Below are positions 23,924 to 36,300 of a stretch of 64,000 bases of DNA, piece after piece. Numbering within the stretch: position 1 is the stretch's first letter; each line of letters opens with the position of its first letter. Position numbers and translations under genes: made by a program. Source of the stretch: Tanypteryx hageni (taxonomy: Eukaryota; Arthropoda; Insecta; Odonata; Petaluridae); contig CM054114.1 of NCBI GenBank assembly GCA_028673005.1, positions 10,013,108 through 10,077,107 on the forward strand, written 5' to 3'. The notes beneath the pieces were generated by a model, which was not told the DNA's origin, made no database searches, and saw only the letters and a program-made list of their open reading frames with translations.

Positions 23924-24266
23924 CAAATATATTCTAAAAAACGAGGTTAATTAGCCAGAAATTTCATACAAAACAAAACCATATTATAAAAAAGAACAGT
24001 CTTTTATCGGTTAAAGGAATGGCTCGTCAGGTTTTATAACATTTTTTATGCTTATGTACATACATAATTTTCCAATTTTTGATACTGAAGTGCTTATTCT
24101 GGAATTTGAATCAGCAATGTTGATAACTGGTCAGTGCCAAAGAAGTTCGCAGGCGAATTAATAGCATCAGAATTTATTTTATAGACAGTTTGAAAGGATC
24201 AGAAATTTACATCCTGAGTAGGACGGTTTTTCAATCCTGAACACCCATTAAGTTCAAGAACAAGCA

Positions 24267-24342
24267 ATTTAAAAATGTACTTGCCTTAGGTATATCCAAT
24301 AGCCACTTAAAAATGTACTTGCCTTAGGTATATCCAATAGCC
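24267..24342 (+). repeat. 38-bp tandem duplication
   Basis: Units 24267-24304 and 24305-24342 are identical except for one base (attt against actt at the start). The near identity suggests a recent event compared with the surrounding decayed repeats. Confidence 0.85.
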
Positions 24343-24689
24343 AGAACAATGTTAAAAAAATCATATGTGCATTTCGGCTACAAAGCAGCCGTCTTCAGTG
24401 GTAATTCACCGAAAATTCCCAAGCTCATTAAATGTTTTACGCCCAGCTGATTCACCTCTTACCTAGGCGCAATGGGTATCTAAGAGGTAGCGCAATGAAT
24501 AGCCGGAGAGGTCGAGAGGAATGAAACCCCGTGCCTGCTTTTTTAGCCTGCTCTTAACGAAGAGCACCAAGGGGGCCAACGGCTCAACGTCCCTTCCGAA
24601 GGACGGAGTGTTAATTTGAGCGCGCTTCATCATTTCTCATTGGCTCGTCCTCGTCTCCTTAGTTCCAACACGCACAAATAGGGGGCCGG

Positions 24690-24775
24690 GCATTCTCGAA
24701 AAAAATCCTTAAGGATTCGAACCGGGTGTCGCTTTAGCAGTCTTTAGCACACACCACCGTCTCCCCAAATCGCAA
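24690..24775 (-). repeat. tRNA-derived SINE head
   Basis: On the minus strand GGTTCGAATCC is a perfect polymerase III B box, preceded by a ctgctaaagcgacacccg block and a poor A-box-like tggtgtgtgct. No full cloverleaf acceptor stem is formed, so this is a SINE or tRNA relic rather than a gene. It lies inside the inverted-repeat element. Confidence 0.45.
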
Positions 24776-24945
24776 GTTCAGAAAACTCCCTGCCCTTCCA
24801 TCCTCAATGGACATCTCACACAGCCTCCCTATTAAAAACAACGGAAATGCTAGCACACGCGTTCTTTTAGAATCTATTATCGGTGAATTACCACTAAAGA
24901 CGGCTGCTTTGTAGCCGAATGGCGCATGTGGTTTTTAGACGCTCT

Positions 24946-25899
24946 TAAGTAAAAGTAAACAAAGAACGTCTTATGGTCAGGTCGTGTCCGTCCGTCAGCA
25001 TGTTTTATCTGCGAAACTACTGGGAAGACATATATGAAGTTCAGTATTTAGGACATAAAGCCAAAGAAATTAAGAAAATTATATAAATGGTACACGTAAC
25101 CTATCAGGAGTGCCACTTTACTGATGACAAAAATGAACTTTTCTTTATTTCTCGTAAAATATTACTTATAACTAAAAAATCTTCAGACAAATTTGCAGAA
25201 ATGGTCAAATAGCATATGTTTTGTCCAATACATTTTTATCGAAAGAGTAGCCGATTTCAAGAAAATCAAACGAGAAATTCATAATTCACTTTGAATTTAG
25301 AAAATGTTTTCAACGAAAACAATCTTCGTAGTAACTGAAGTAAACCAAATCTGCTGTAAATAATTAATTAATGTAAATTTTCTTTCGTGTGCACGCAAAA
25401 TTTGGTAAATGATGGGAAATGAATTATCTATGACGTAGAAATGAAAGTAAATACGTCCATTTTTGACGTGTACACAACGTTTGTAAGTGAAAAGAATTGG
25501 GTAATTTACGACGAAGGAATGAACGTGAACATAAAGATTATATTATTATTATTCGAGTGAAGTAAGCTTTAAATAATTGTCGATTGTTTTATTAGGAAAT
25601 AAATCAATGAATAAACAATTCGATATTTCCTGACGTAACATTTTTCAGTGATTATAAATTATACTAAACCATTAATATTTATATTTTTTGGTTTGCTTGC
25701 ATAAATTGTAAAGATCCCCTCTGTCTCGCATGTATGCACCCAAGATGTGTGCATCTTTCCTCTCTTGTTTAACCTTGTTGTGGCAATTTGAGATACCTAG
25801 GGCAGGTTCAATTTTTAATTTGCTTATTCTTGGAAATTTTCAGTCATAAGACTAGCCCGATTGTTCCCTGTTGAGTTACTTATTCAGTTGATCGTAAAA
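24946..25899. other. AT-rich intergenic DNA, no gene seen
   Basis: No feature recognised beyond a short (att)n run near 25540. Confidence 0.4.
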
Positions 25900-26360
25900 A
25901 GGCGCCGTTTTTTCCAGAAATGACGACAGGTGTAGCAGCACTATCGCACCTCTCGCCGTGGAACCACACACTTGTTCCTCTCTTAAGAGGAGCTCTCTGC
26001 TCCGAAGAGTTCAATTCATATGAGTTTTTTTCTCTGTAACCCCTCGCACCGGAGCCACGCGACCCAGAGGAAGAATGCCAGGGGCTAAAAAAACTCGCCC
26101 CTTGCCGTGAGGGTCTCTGTGTGCTGGAAGAGCCGAGACCAGGTACTCTTGCCGCCGAGTCTCATCCATTGTGAGCAATGGGGTTTTTTCTTGGACCGCT
26201 CTCTCTGCTTCCCTTTCCGCTATTTTTTCTATCGTCCCGAGAGACTCGCACTGCGATCCTGGGAGCTGCAACAGGCGCTTAACCCCTTGCACCCTTGCTA
26301 CCGACGAGCGCGACCGCCGGGTTCTTTTCTCTGCGCAATGTTATGAACACGCGCCGGGTC
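25900..26360. other. GC-rich island 5
   Basis: A GC-rich block with overlapping frames of 78-93 codons on both strands and no recognisable protein domain. It could be an exon, a regulatory region or a decayed repeat; the sequence does not decide. Confidence 0.3.
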
Positions 26361-27567
26361 GGTTTTTTTGCTCGATTCGTGTCTTTTCATTCGTCGATCC
26401 AAATTAAATAAGGATGCGGTTGATGGAGAACTTAATGGCATTATAATATTGGGCATTTTTTATGTACGATTCTTAACTCTGGAGCTGGTGTGTCAAACTC
26501 TACGAATGCACCGTGGGGGGCGCTGGTTTTAGTAATGCCAGGAGAGTCGCAATGGCAACCGTGTGGTTCTCCAGTTGATTCCCGATCGATTCTCTTTTTG
26601 TGGCTATTAATAGATTCTCGATTTACAGTCGAGTAAATTTCTACGCTCAATTCAAAGTACGAAGAACAAATCTGCGTAAATATTCCTTTATCTAGTCTCT
26701 TTGTAAAGCGAGCGGTGCGAAAAATTCAGGAAAATGTAAGCTGCAGAAAGATAGATCGTGTGGAAACAACTTGGTTTCATTGTTAAATGTCATTAATTCA
26801 ATCGTTCTAATTATACCGTATGCCTTCTAATCAGGAAAATCGATTGGTTGTGGTTTCAGAATTTTTTCGCCATTTAAAATGAAATAACTGTTCGATATTA
26901 TACGACATAGGCGTATGAAAAGGATATTGAGCGGTTTATAGCTTTAAATTTGATGAATTGCGTGAAAAAGGTTCAGAAATTTAACAAAAATTTAATTATT
27001 GTATTTTCATCGTCTTACACATTCAAGAGAAGGAATTATTTGTTTATCATGACTAATCCATTAAATGTAAAGTTAACCGGAATTTAATTTGGTTTTATTT
27101 TGATGTAAAAATTGATAGGTATGGCATATTGCGACTTTTACTCATTAGGCATTAGTCCTATTCATCGAATGGAAAGGTGATACATAGGGTAAAGGGAGGA
27201 GAGACGACGCAAAATTCAACAATAAATCGTAGATTTTAGAATAGGTAATCATGAGATCGCCGATTATAATGCATTCTACACATATTGGTTATATTAGGGA
27301 AAATAGAAATAGTTTTTTAAAAAGACTTCAAATATGATTTTAAGCGAATTTTCAAAACCCCGTTTTTTTACCATCTCTCCTCCTAGGGCAGGTAAGATGA
27401 CGCACTGAATAGGAAAGATTGCTTATGAGAATATACGTGTTGGTAAACCGAAAAGCAAGATCTACTTAAGATACCACAATTTTTTATATTTCATATTTAT
27501 TTCAAAAGTAATGACATGAGCGTAAGTAATAAGTTCAAGAAGTTTAAAAATGAGAGGCAATTTTAAC
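26361..27567. other. AT-rich intergenic DNA, no gene seen
   Basis: A small GC-richer patch at 26470-26540 contains GGGGGGCGCTGG but no gene. Otherwise unremarkable. Confidence 0.4.
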
Positions 27568-27665
27568 AAGATGGAAAAGTTTACTCCGTAAATGGAATAC
27601 ACAGAGATTTCAAAGGCAATCTTAATGGGAGATAGATATGGAACGGTATTGAAAGATTGGGCGAA
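27568..27665 (+). repeat. Dispersed repeat, also at 44706-44801
   Basis: aagatggaaaagt.ta, aatac.ca.agatttcaaaggc, ttaatg.gaga.atatg and tattgaaagatt blocks align in order with 44706-44801. Element type unknown. Confidence 0.6.
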
Positions 27666-30600
27666 TTGTCATCAAACAATTCGATAATTCCTAAGCGCCT
27701 TGGATTATTACCACGATATGATCAGCCGCCATATTCCATTTATGCAAAAGTCGGGGAATGCCTCTTGTGTCTTTTTCCGATCTTTTTCAAGATGAAAATA
27801 TTTTCCCAAACCGTGAAATGAGTACCGATCGCCAGATGTCACTACGGTATTTTCACAAATATACTGATATAAACTTCATATTTTTAGGAGTCATATCCGA
27901 AATCCATCCTCTGAGTGTACTCGCATTTTATATTCTTTTTGTACATACATCGTCGTTTGTTACCCAACAAGGATGTTTTTCTTCAATATATTTATTTGGT
28001 TGTACATTATATTAACGTCGCATTTTCCTATCAAATGATCAAGATTTCGTTAATAAATGGAGCGATTTAACGAGTTCTAGTTTATTCCGAAAAATTAGCT
28101 GTACCAATATTAATGTCAAAAATTGCACATTTACCAAAATATTGAGAGCAATAAACAATCAGACATACGATGCATATTTGTTACATAAATACTTTCAGCA
28201 AAAATTTAGTAGAAAGAAAGCAATTTTTATAATGTTTTAGATGAAAATTAATAGAATGTATTAAAAAAGTCGATAGTCGTCTATGATTTTCGGAATTATA
28301 AACTCGTTATATGGCTTTTTAAGAAATTTAAACGTCGAAAACCACCAAGCCTTATATAATGCATTAAAATAAACGTCGATTTTCTTCGTACATTTTTGAA
28401 AAAAAACGCAATTTTAGTGGTAGATTTTTATAAAGAATAAACGTCGAAAACTACCAAGCCTAATTATAGGTAAACGACTTATTTGTTTTCATATGAGCAA
28501 AAAATTAAGGTAAAGCGGTTCTCTCAAAAAAATATAGGCTTAAGTAGAAAATTATTTGTTGTTCATATTAATTTAATTTTTTGTTTGAAATGAAATTTAA
28601 TGTGTGAAATAAACTAAAATTTTCTTTTTTGTGCCTATAAAATGCCGATAAACTCCGCTTTCTCATTGTCTCTCTTCTGATGCTCCTCTCTTCCGCTTTC
28701 TCTTTCAATATTTATATCTCCTCTGTCATTCCCTTCCTCTTTCAGTTCCCTTCTGCGAAAATTCCTCCCAATCTTCCCGTAGTTTCGTCGCCTGTAAATT
28801 AATCACCACTTTTAAAATTTGTTTGAGTGTCCTAAATGAGTCTAAACTATATCTCATGTTGTGTTGTTAGCCTCAGTTATATCAAGAAATCTATCAATCT
28901 TTCTTCATAGAGACAATTGCGTCATTAGGACACATAACAAAGTAAAAGAATTTACGGTGGGTTAATCGAATAATTAATATTTTTATAGTATTATAGAACT
29001 AAATGTACGCTTTTACTACGCATATCAATGCCAACAATTACCTTTCCATGGAGCTAAATTAATTAAACAGATGTAAACCTCGATAAAATATAATGAAATC
29101 GTAATGTATGGGTAATCTTGGCCGATATTTATTATTTCACAATGAGAAACTTAATTTTCATACTTTTTGCCATATAACTGTGCAAATATTACGTCAACAT
29201 CTCGACTGTAAGATATTTTCAAATGGCAACAAAGGAAGGCCTGCATGCTGGATTTTAACTCTTCCCATATTATTCAAATGGTAAAAAGATACGTTCCTGG
29301 GATCGAACCTATGGACTCAATGCAAATACAGAACAACTTATAATTTAACAGTAATAATTCTGAATTATGTGTGAAAGTTTAAACTAAAATGAATGAACGC
29401 TTTTAGATTTATAAGCATTTTTGTTTTAGAGGCGAATTGTTTTAAAAAATTTCCTTACACACGTTTGGTATATATTTGTTATAAATGTAATATATTCAAC
29501 AATGCGCTCCTGTTGATTGGTATTTGAAACAACTTCCTTCTTGCAGATGGTTGCAAGAAGAAATCTTCTTACATTGAATTGGATTGTGTTTTTCGTCATC
29601 CTGAAAATCTAGAATTAAAATTAATATGGAAATAAAATAATTAAATGTCAATAAATATTTACATGGCTATTTAACTGGATTTAAAGACATAATAGATTAT
29701 CTTTTGAATTTATAATTCGAACAATAAAAAAGTTTGAGCAGTTGAAAATAAAAAAATAAATTGTTCTGTAATTCGTCAGAATAAAAATGATTTTTTATGC
29801 GACTAAATTTTCCTCGCGCTGTAATATCATTAACGTGAAAATTTGTCAATCCCCTTTCTTTTCAAATAAACTGAAACGGTTTCTTCTCCTTTCCTCTGTA
29901 TTTAAGATGAAGTTATTTTCCTACGTTTATATTAACAGCATCTATGTTATGATCACGTAAAATGCCCTATAATAAATTTAGCTTCAAAGTGACCGTAAGT
30001 TTGACAAGAGAATTTTTCTCAGGTACATTGAGCCAAAATTTCTCATTAGTTTCTTCTGAAGACATTTTTCCAATCCTTACTACATAGTCCCATTTTTTAT
30101 TGGCTATACCGCCTTAGTTCACCTGTTATTGAAGACGTTCAGCACATTTCTTATTCATTATTATTATTATTCAAATAAAATGAAATGTCATGTTGTCGTA
30201 CAACTTAATTTTATAGACTGCTTCTGCATACACTTATACTACATTGAATTTTCATTTTATATTGTTTGTACTTTATTTTTGTTGTTATGTTGTTAATCTT
30301 TGAATGTTTAATTTTTCACTTTAAATTTGCGTTATCGCTGTATGTGAAAAAAAAGATTAAATAAATAATTTGTAATTTACCTATCGATTTCTAATCTGTT
30401 TAGACTCGAATATCTTGGAAATGCCACTTAGGACGGCTATTTTTGCAGCTGAAATAGTATATTCTGGTTTTCTATTTTATGCAAAGCCTTCTTGGTAAAT
30501 TAGTTGGCTACGATCATCATAAAAGCGTTGTTTGGTTTGTTTTCTCAACCATTTTGTGGCTATTGGAGGAACCTAATTTTTTAATCGGATTCCAGACGCA

Positions 30601-32080
30601 AGGCAAGCTTGGCAATTCTTTTTTTGAACGTGCTCATCTTGAGAAACATTTGAGTTCAAGCTATAGGACTAATTCGGGTATACATATGTAAATTATTCAT
30701 TTTTGATATTATTTTAATGTAAAATATCTCGTAAAAAGAATACTACAGTCGTGGATATGACATTATAAAAATCTCTCTTTAAATTTTCGGAAGCAGGAGT
30801 ATTTAAATAATGAGATTTTATTTTAGCCATATTATCTATATCTGTTAGATAATGGTTTTAAATGCGGACGGAAGCCAATACAAATTGACCTTGATATTGG
30901 GTTTAATTTGAATTTTACGTTATCAAACCTTTTATATATCATGCTTTCTATTAATATGAATACATCTGTTACAAATTATTTAAAATAAGGATTAGAAGTT
31001 GAGAGGTTCTTTTAGATTCAAAACAAAAGAGGATAGCCAATTCAAAATAGATCCTTTTCCTCTAAGGAGCTTTTTAAATCACAAAGATAATTGTTTTAAT
31101 CTTTGAAGCTATTGTTTATGCGCCATCCAAGCTTAAGATTGGATTTTGAGCTCTTTTTTCGCTATCCCGATTGTAATGGGCCCTTCTGGTAGTTTTCTTG
31201 CTAGTTTACTTAGAACGAGAGAGTTCTTGATGAGTCGTGGGATTTTCCCATTTGTCCATTTGCTAAGAGACGGCCGAAGAACAGGCGCTCACTGCCAATA
31301 AATGCGATGGTCGTCCAAGTTTCTACAGGTTTGAAGCGATTTCTTCAGAAATGTTAATTGGTCCTCGGTGTCTGATCCGTCATTTCGCATTTCAGCACCT
31401 TGCATTTGCCCGCCTTCATTGCGTCTCACTTGTTAGCGGAGATTTATTAAATATACTTTTCTTAGGATGTGTGTAGGAAGCAGTTCAACGTGGCGGATTG
31501 GAATCGAATCAGTTCATAATATCCGCCACTGCTGCGTTTAATCCATAATTGTAACGATCTTTTGTGGATACAAGGATCAATTATTATAACCGGAGAGAAA
31601 ACTCTTTGCTTGAAAGGGTTAGTTAAAGTTGTTATGAATAAATTGCAGCTTTTATGCCCGGACCACCTTCTCTTCTGATGCTCAGAAGTCGCGTCGCCTT
31701 TACTAATTCATTCAAATTGAGTAATTTCTCTCCACAGTTAGCATTTGCTGCAATTTTACTTTCCGCCAACTTTTGTTTGGGAAAGGTTTATGAGGAGGCG
31801 AGGGGCACTCAATTTTTCATCTAGGTTGACTACTATTCCAAAGCCTATAGGGATATAATTGACTCGATTAGGCTAATTTCATAAGTGATAAACAAAGAAC
31901 AAATTGATTAAAATTCCATTGAAACATTGATTCATGAATTTGTTCGCGACATGATTGTCTTCAGACATTTTTACGCATAGCTTGAGCGCGATGGTTTGAA
32001 GCAACCGTTTCGAAGCGGCTACAAGTTGTCCAACGGCATTTTAAACCTCTGGAGCATTGAACCATATCTCGAGAAGCATT
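27666..32080. other. AT-rich intergenic DNA, no gene seen
   Basis: Two near-identical words of about 20 bp (aaacgtcgaaaacCaccaagcc type) occur at about 28330 and 28439. A single B-box-like block (GGTTCGATCCC, minus strand, near 29308) hints at a SINE relic. No other RNA gene, transposon protein or convincing coding frame was found. Confidence 0.4.
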
Positions 32081-33040
32081 ACAAGAGAGTGTTTGCGAAT
32101 CGAGGAGAAGGAGAACCCTTTGAATATCACCACACACACACACATCAGAGCAAATCCCTTCTCCTCTATTCTTTTATCCCCCCATCTCTCTTCCCCTCAA
32201 TCTCTTTTCTTCCGCCTCCCCTCCCTTCTCCACGACTCTTTTATCCCCTTCCCCTTTCCCACTCCTTCCCTTTTCTTCCCCTTCCCCTCGCACCCTCGCC
32301 AAACCCACTCGCTTTTTCACCTTGACCGTTGTCCCCTTAATATTTCGCTCTTTCCCTGCCCTCACCTCCTTTAATTCACCATTCCAGAACCCTCCCTTTG
32401 TACCCTGCACCTCTTGTTCCCCACTCTTACTTTTCTTGCAGACTTTTAACGCCGCCCCGCAGAACCGGTCTTTCTCCCTCCGTCTCCTCCTGTTCCCAAA
32501 AGGCCCTCGCTTGACCATACTCCCTTTCAAAGGGATCGCTGGACAGGGGTCATTTTCTTCTTGAACGATATCTCACGGCCGCCGCCGCTCTTACTTCTGG
32601 AGACCTTTTACACAATCGCCCGGTTCCCATGGCGGAAGGGGAAGAAGATCCTCCGGATGGTAACTCACTCTTTTTTTTATCCGTTAGGTTTTTGGTGTCT
32701 CGTCGGGTTCATTGGGAGGGGTGCCAAAGGGGTCGGGAGCGACTCGTGTCAAGGTCGGACATTCCGCCGTTGTATCGAAAGAGTGGGGTCGCGTAAATGT
32801 CCGCTATGCAAACACGGCGACTGGTCTCCCCCCTGGTGGCAAAAAGCGGCACTCGAAATGGAAGAACGCTCCTGTCTAATTGCTAGTCGTCGCAATAGGT
32901 AGTGAAGGGGGAGAGAGTGAAGGGGGAGGGAGTGGAGGGGGAGGGAATGAAGGGGGAGGGAGTGAATGGGGAGGGAGTGAATGGGGAGGGATTGAAGGGG
33001 GAGAGAGTGAAGGAAGTGAAGAGTGAGGGAAGGAGAAAGC
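32081..33040. other. GC-rich island 6 with pyrimidine and purine tracts
   Basis: A (CA)n run (32128-32144) precedes a C/T-rich tract (about 32155-32310). Then come mixed GC-rich sequence and the G-rich 15-bp minisatellite at 32901-33005. The 105-118 codon frames follow these low-complexity tracts. No domain is recognisable in the 113-codon plus-strand frame at 32561-32902, although it is one of the less repetitive ones. Confidence 0.4.
32901..33005. repeat. 15-bp G-rich minisatellite, seven units
   Basis: Seven successive 15-bp units of the form AGTGAAGGGGGAGGG, each differing at one to three positions. Every unit carries two runs of three to five G, so the array could form G-quadruplexes. 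The unit length is a multiple of three, which keeps all frames open and gives a Pro/Ser/Leu repeat on the minus strand. Confidence 0.9.
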
Positions 33041-33082
33041 TGCGGAAATAATCGTCTGGAAAATTTTCCGAAACATAAAATA

Positions 33083-33415
33083 TGTAAATCAGCTAGTTAT
33101 AATTTATCTTTTCGTTTCGATTTAACGCTGAGAGCTGTAATTCACAAGAGAAAACTTTTCTACCAATTGATTTGCTGTGACACTCGCAAATGCCAAAACT
33201 ATGTCACTCGTTCTATCATAGGGTCTTTTTCTGCTGTACCAAAATTCGTTGATGCCGATTGTTATAGCGATGAACTTGTGTTTTTCTTGCTGTTTCTGTC
33301 TGATCCGCATCTGCTCTACGGCCCCGAGTACGTAAATTTCGGGAATGTTCGAGGAATTGCTGCGATGTTAATTTTATTGACACAACAAAATATATCTCGT
33401 CGTCATCATACTTGA
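33083..33415 (+). pseudogene. Orphan coding-like frame, no start codon
   Basis: The frame is open from within the minisatellite (about 33023) to a TGA at 33413-33415, but there is no ATG until close to the end, so it cannot be a complete gene as it stands. From about 33083 the translation has mixed composition with several Cys residues (LICCDTRKCQNY), an acidic patch, and a FLLFLSDPHLLYGPEYVNFG stretch. Codon choice looks more gene-like than in neighbouring frames. I do not recognise the family. It could be an exon of a host gene, a decayed transposon or viral insertion, or chance. Confidence 0.25.
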
Positions 33416-36300
33416 GGAAGTTTCCTGTTTATATATTTTTTGTGCTACGCGATGCTTAAGAAACATACTGAACGCCTTTTCTTACGAATGTAAGCTTACT
33501 CGTGTTATTAATTTGACTGTCTGGTCGTTTTCCATGCATGCACCCGTGTCTTGGAATTTTGTTTCTGAAAAATTTACAAAAATCTGTTTTTGATTGCTAA
33601 GACATTAAAAGGTTCCCACCGAAAGTATTCTTTCCACTTGTTGCGCTGATTGTAAGGAACTTCTTATTGAAGTGTATTTTCATGAATGATTTAATGCTAG
33701 TGGGCTAATAATTCAAGAAGTGAGTGGACTACAAGTCTTTCACAAAATGAGATTTGAGGTTAGACGCCCCTCTTCTCATAGGAAAGAAGGAATATTAACT
33801 TCTTTTGTTTTCCCTTGACATTATTTTTGTGTTGGAAAATTCGTGGGTGGCACATTTATCAACTTTCGGAATGTTTTATAATTTTACGGCTAGATGCTAC
33901 TTAATTCAGCAAGTTTCATATCTCTCGAATCAACTTATGCATTTCAATCTCAAAATTATCGGCGATGGGAGACATTTTAATTGAAAATATTGTCTCCAGT
34001 TCCAGTGTAACCGTGGCTGTATGTTTTTTAACTTATCATGAAAAAATGATATATTGCAGTTTATGTAATAGTGTAAACAAGGCTGGAAAATTCAAGTTTT
34101 TGATAGAAAATTTTGGATACTGTTTTCATTTACGGACTAATTATCTCTTGTGGGAATATGGCTTAATGGCGACTTTGTTTGCTATCGGATATTTATGAAT
34201 GGTTTGAAGAAATTATGAACTCTCTTGTAAATATATGAAATTAAAATGGCCGACATCTCACTTTGGGAAAGCCCAATAATGAATTTAATATTCAGTAGTC
34301 TGTTTTTGTGTGTTGTATATGTTCTTATGTAAATTATTCCATGGATGGCTTACTCGTGCACTTTCTACATTAATATGGACATTTTTTACTTAAAAAACAA
34401 TGGTGCTGGTAATCCATATGCATATTTAAAATTACTTTTCTCGATTATTGGTCTGTTTCATAACGAACTATTTTGTTTGTTAGTTTTGGATAAAACCTAA
34501 TGGGCCGGCACTTTCCTGTACGCAGTCCCCTCACTTTTAATTTCCAGCACGAAGCGCCACTGCACCTACTCAATCCTCAGTCACGCGTACAATCGTAGAT
34601 TTTGAAAGGAAGAAGGCCGAGGCAGACGAGATGGCTTATCGCAAAAGGAACGAAAGGAATTAAACACACCAATCGATATGGATACTCTTGTGACAAAATA
34701 TTTTTGTTTCCTGCTTTTCGTTTCTTTCGAGTTTTATTTTTGTATTACCTATTTGTTTTTACGTTGAGCTGAGTAACTGAATAAATGTTTCTTTATAGAT
34801 ATTATTGGTTAACGTTGTTCACCGTCGTGTCCTGAGCATTAAGGGCACTGGCAGTTATCCTTTTACATTTAAAGCACTTATGAAATCTATCAATTCTACT
34901 CTAAGGTATTGTATTAGGCCAAATGCTTCACATTAATGCCTCGATTTCCCTTTTACCCTTTCCCAAATATCTCAGCCGTTGTTTAGTATCATGATTCATT
35001 GATCCAAACGAAAAATGGATATGAATGAGGTGTGCAGTTATAAAAATTAAAGTCGTGATATCAAGTGGTGTAACATTTGAGATGATTTCAAAATATCTTC
35101 CGAGTATCATTTAACGCTTAATATTTCTCACTTTTAATATTATTTGGAAATTTAAAAACCGTGGTCAAAGCTTTTGTTAAGAACAATATTCGCATAATCG
35201 TGATTAATCGTGATCAACTTCTCAAGAATAGAATGATTTGCTGTGACTAAAGAAGTGAGTTCAAGCAGTTTTATTTTCTAGCTGTTGAGGAGAAACCTTC
35301 AAAATTTCTTCGCCATTCGTTTCAAATGCAAATCGGCATGCAGTAGAACCCGTGTGAATAATAAGATCCCACGCTCTCAAAAAATGAAAGGTCTAAGGTT
35401 TATATCAAGTTTATATCAAAGCGTCGCTTAGAAAATTATCTTTAGCGTATCAAAAGGACCGGATAGAGACATTTTCATTCTTGTTCGGAGAAAAAGTTGT
35501 CAAAAGGAACTTGATAACTATTCGCCGGCATTCCGTCTATGCTCCTAGCACTTTGATCGATCGCCGAGAACGTGAGACTGCAATGATTCTTCCATTCAAA
35601 AATTGTTAAATATTGACGATAGGGAAGGAGTCAATTTAGGAAATTCGATTTACACCCGGAAGTTTCCGTGCAATAACCGATAAATGTCGCCGTGGAAGCG
35701 GGAGTAAAAATCTGTTAAGAAGTCATAATGATTGAAAAATTCCAAACGCAATCGCCGAGTTTTTAGTGTTCTTTGAGATTTTAATGTATTCGCTTTGTGC
35801 GACTCTTATTTTATTTGTTCGTTTGTGCGCGCATTCTCTCGTCGGCCATACATCGTGAGAATTTTATTTTTATAGTTTCAAGTTAATTTTATTATAATAT
35901 ACTATTTTATAATCCGGCGATATTTATATTTGCTTGTAAATCAAAATAATAATTATATATGTACTTTTATAATAACATTATTTATTATAAAAGTGTGAAT
36001 AACAAATTTTAAATATTCCAGATAGTGTTATAAAGAAGGCTTTATATGCAGTTTATGAACTTTGCATTCTGCACAAGAAGTTCACAAATTATAGATTAAA
36101 ACAATTTTAAATATTTAAAATGCTTTAGTATTAAAATTAATCTTTTATATCAGTCTTTTCATAGGATTTTCAAAAATCTATCATTGAAACATTAGGACAT
36201 ATGTTTTGTCTAAAAAAGGTTCAAACAAACAAGTAGTATACTTATTGCAAACATAAACAGCGAATCATTATTATTTGATAATTTTACCAAAGCGCCTTTT
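33416..36300. other. AT-rich intergenic DNA, no gene seen
   Basis: Small moderately GC-rich patches (34500-34620, 35520-35720) hold nothing recognisable. Short frames at 33965-34198 and 34928-35110 are unremarkable. Confidence 0.4.

Larger units (their letters stand above)
24265..24945. mobile_element. Inverted-repeat element with hammerhead-like ends and SINE inside
   Basis: The ends 24367-24411 and 24881-24926 are inverted repeats (gctacaaagcagccgtctt against aagacggctgctttgtagc). Each reads outward as CTGAAGA (left, minus strand) or CTAAAGA (right, plus strand), then a GGCT..AGCC hairpin, then GAA and an ATGC-type mini-hairpin. The interior is GC-richer and includes a tRNA-like block with a perfect B box at 24712-24722. 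The left side also carries a 38-bp tandem duplication. No transposase or reverse transcriptase frame is visible. Confidence 0.5.

Noticed and set aside
32129..33040. CRISPR-like array suggested by regularly spaced short repeats
   Set aside because: Units are contiguous with no spacers, the composition is simple-sequence and the genome is eukaryotic.
33965..34198. 77-codon frame with an ATG start
   Set aside because: AT-rich composition, no domain, and no supporting neighbour; expected by chance.
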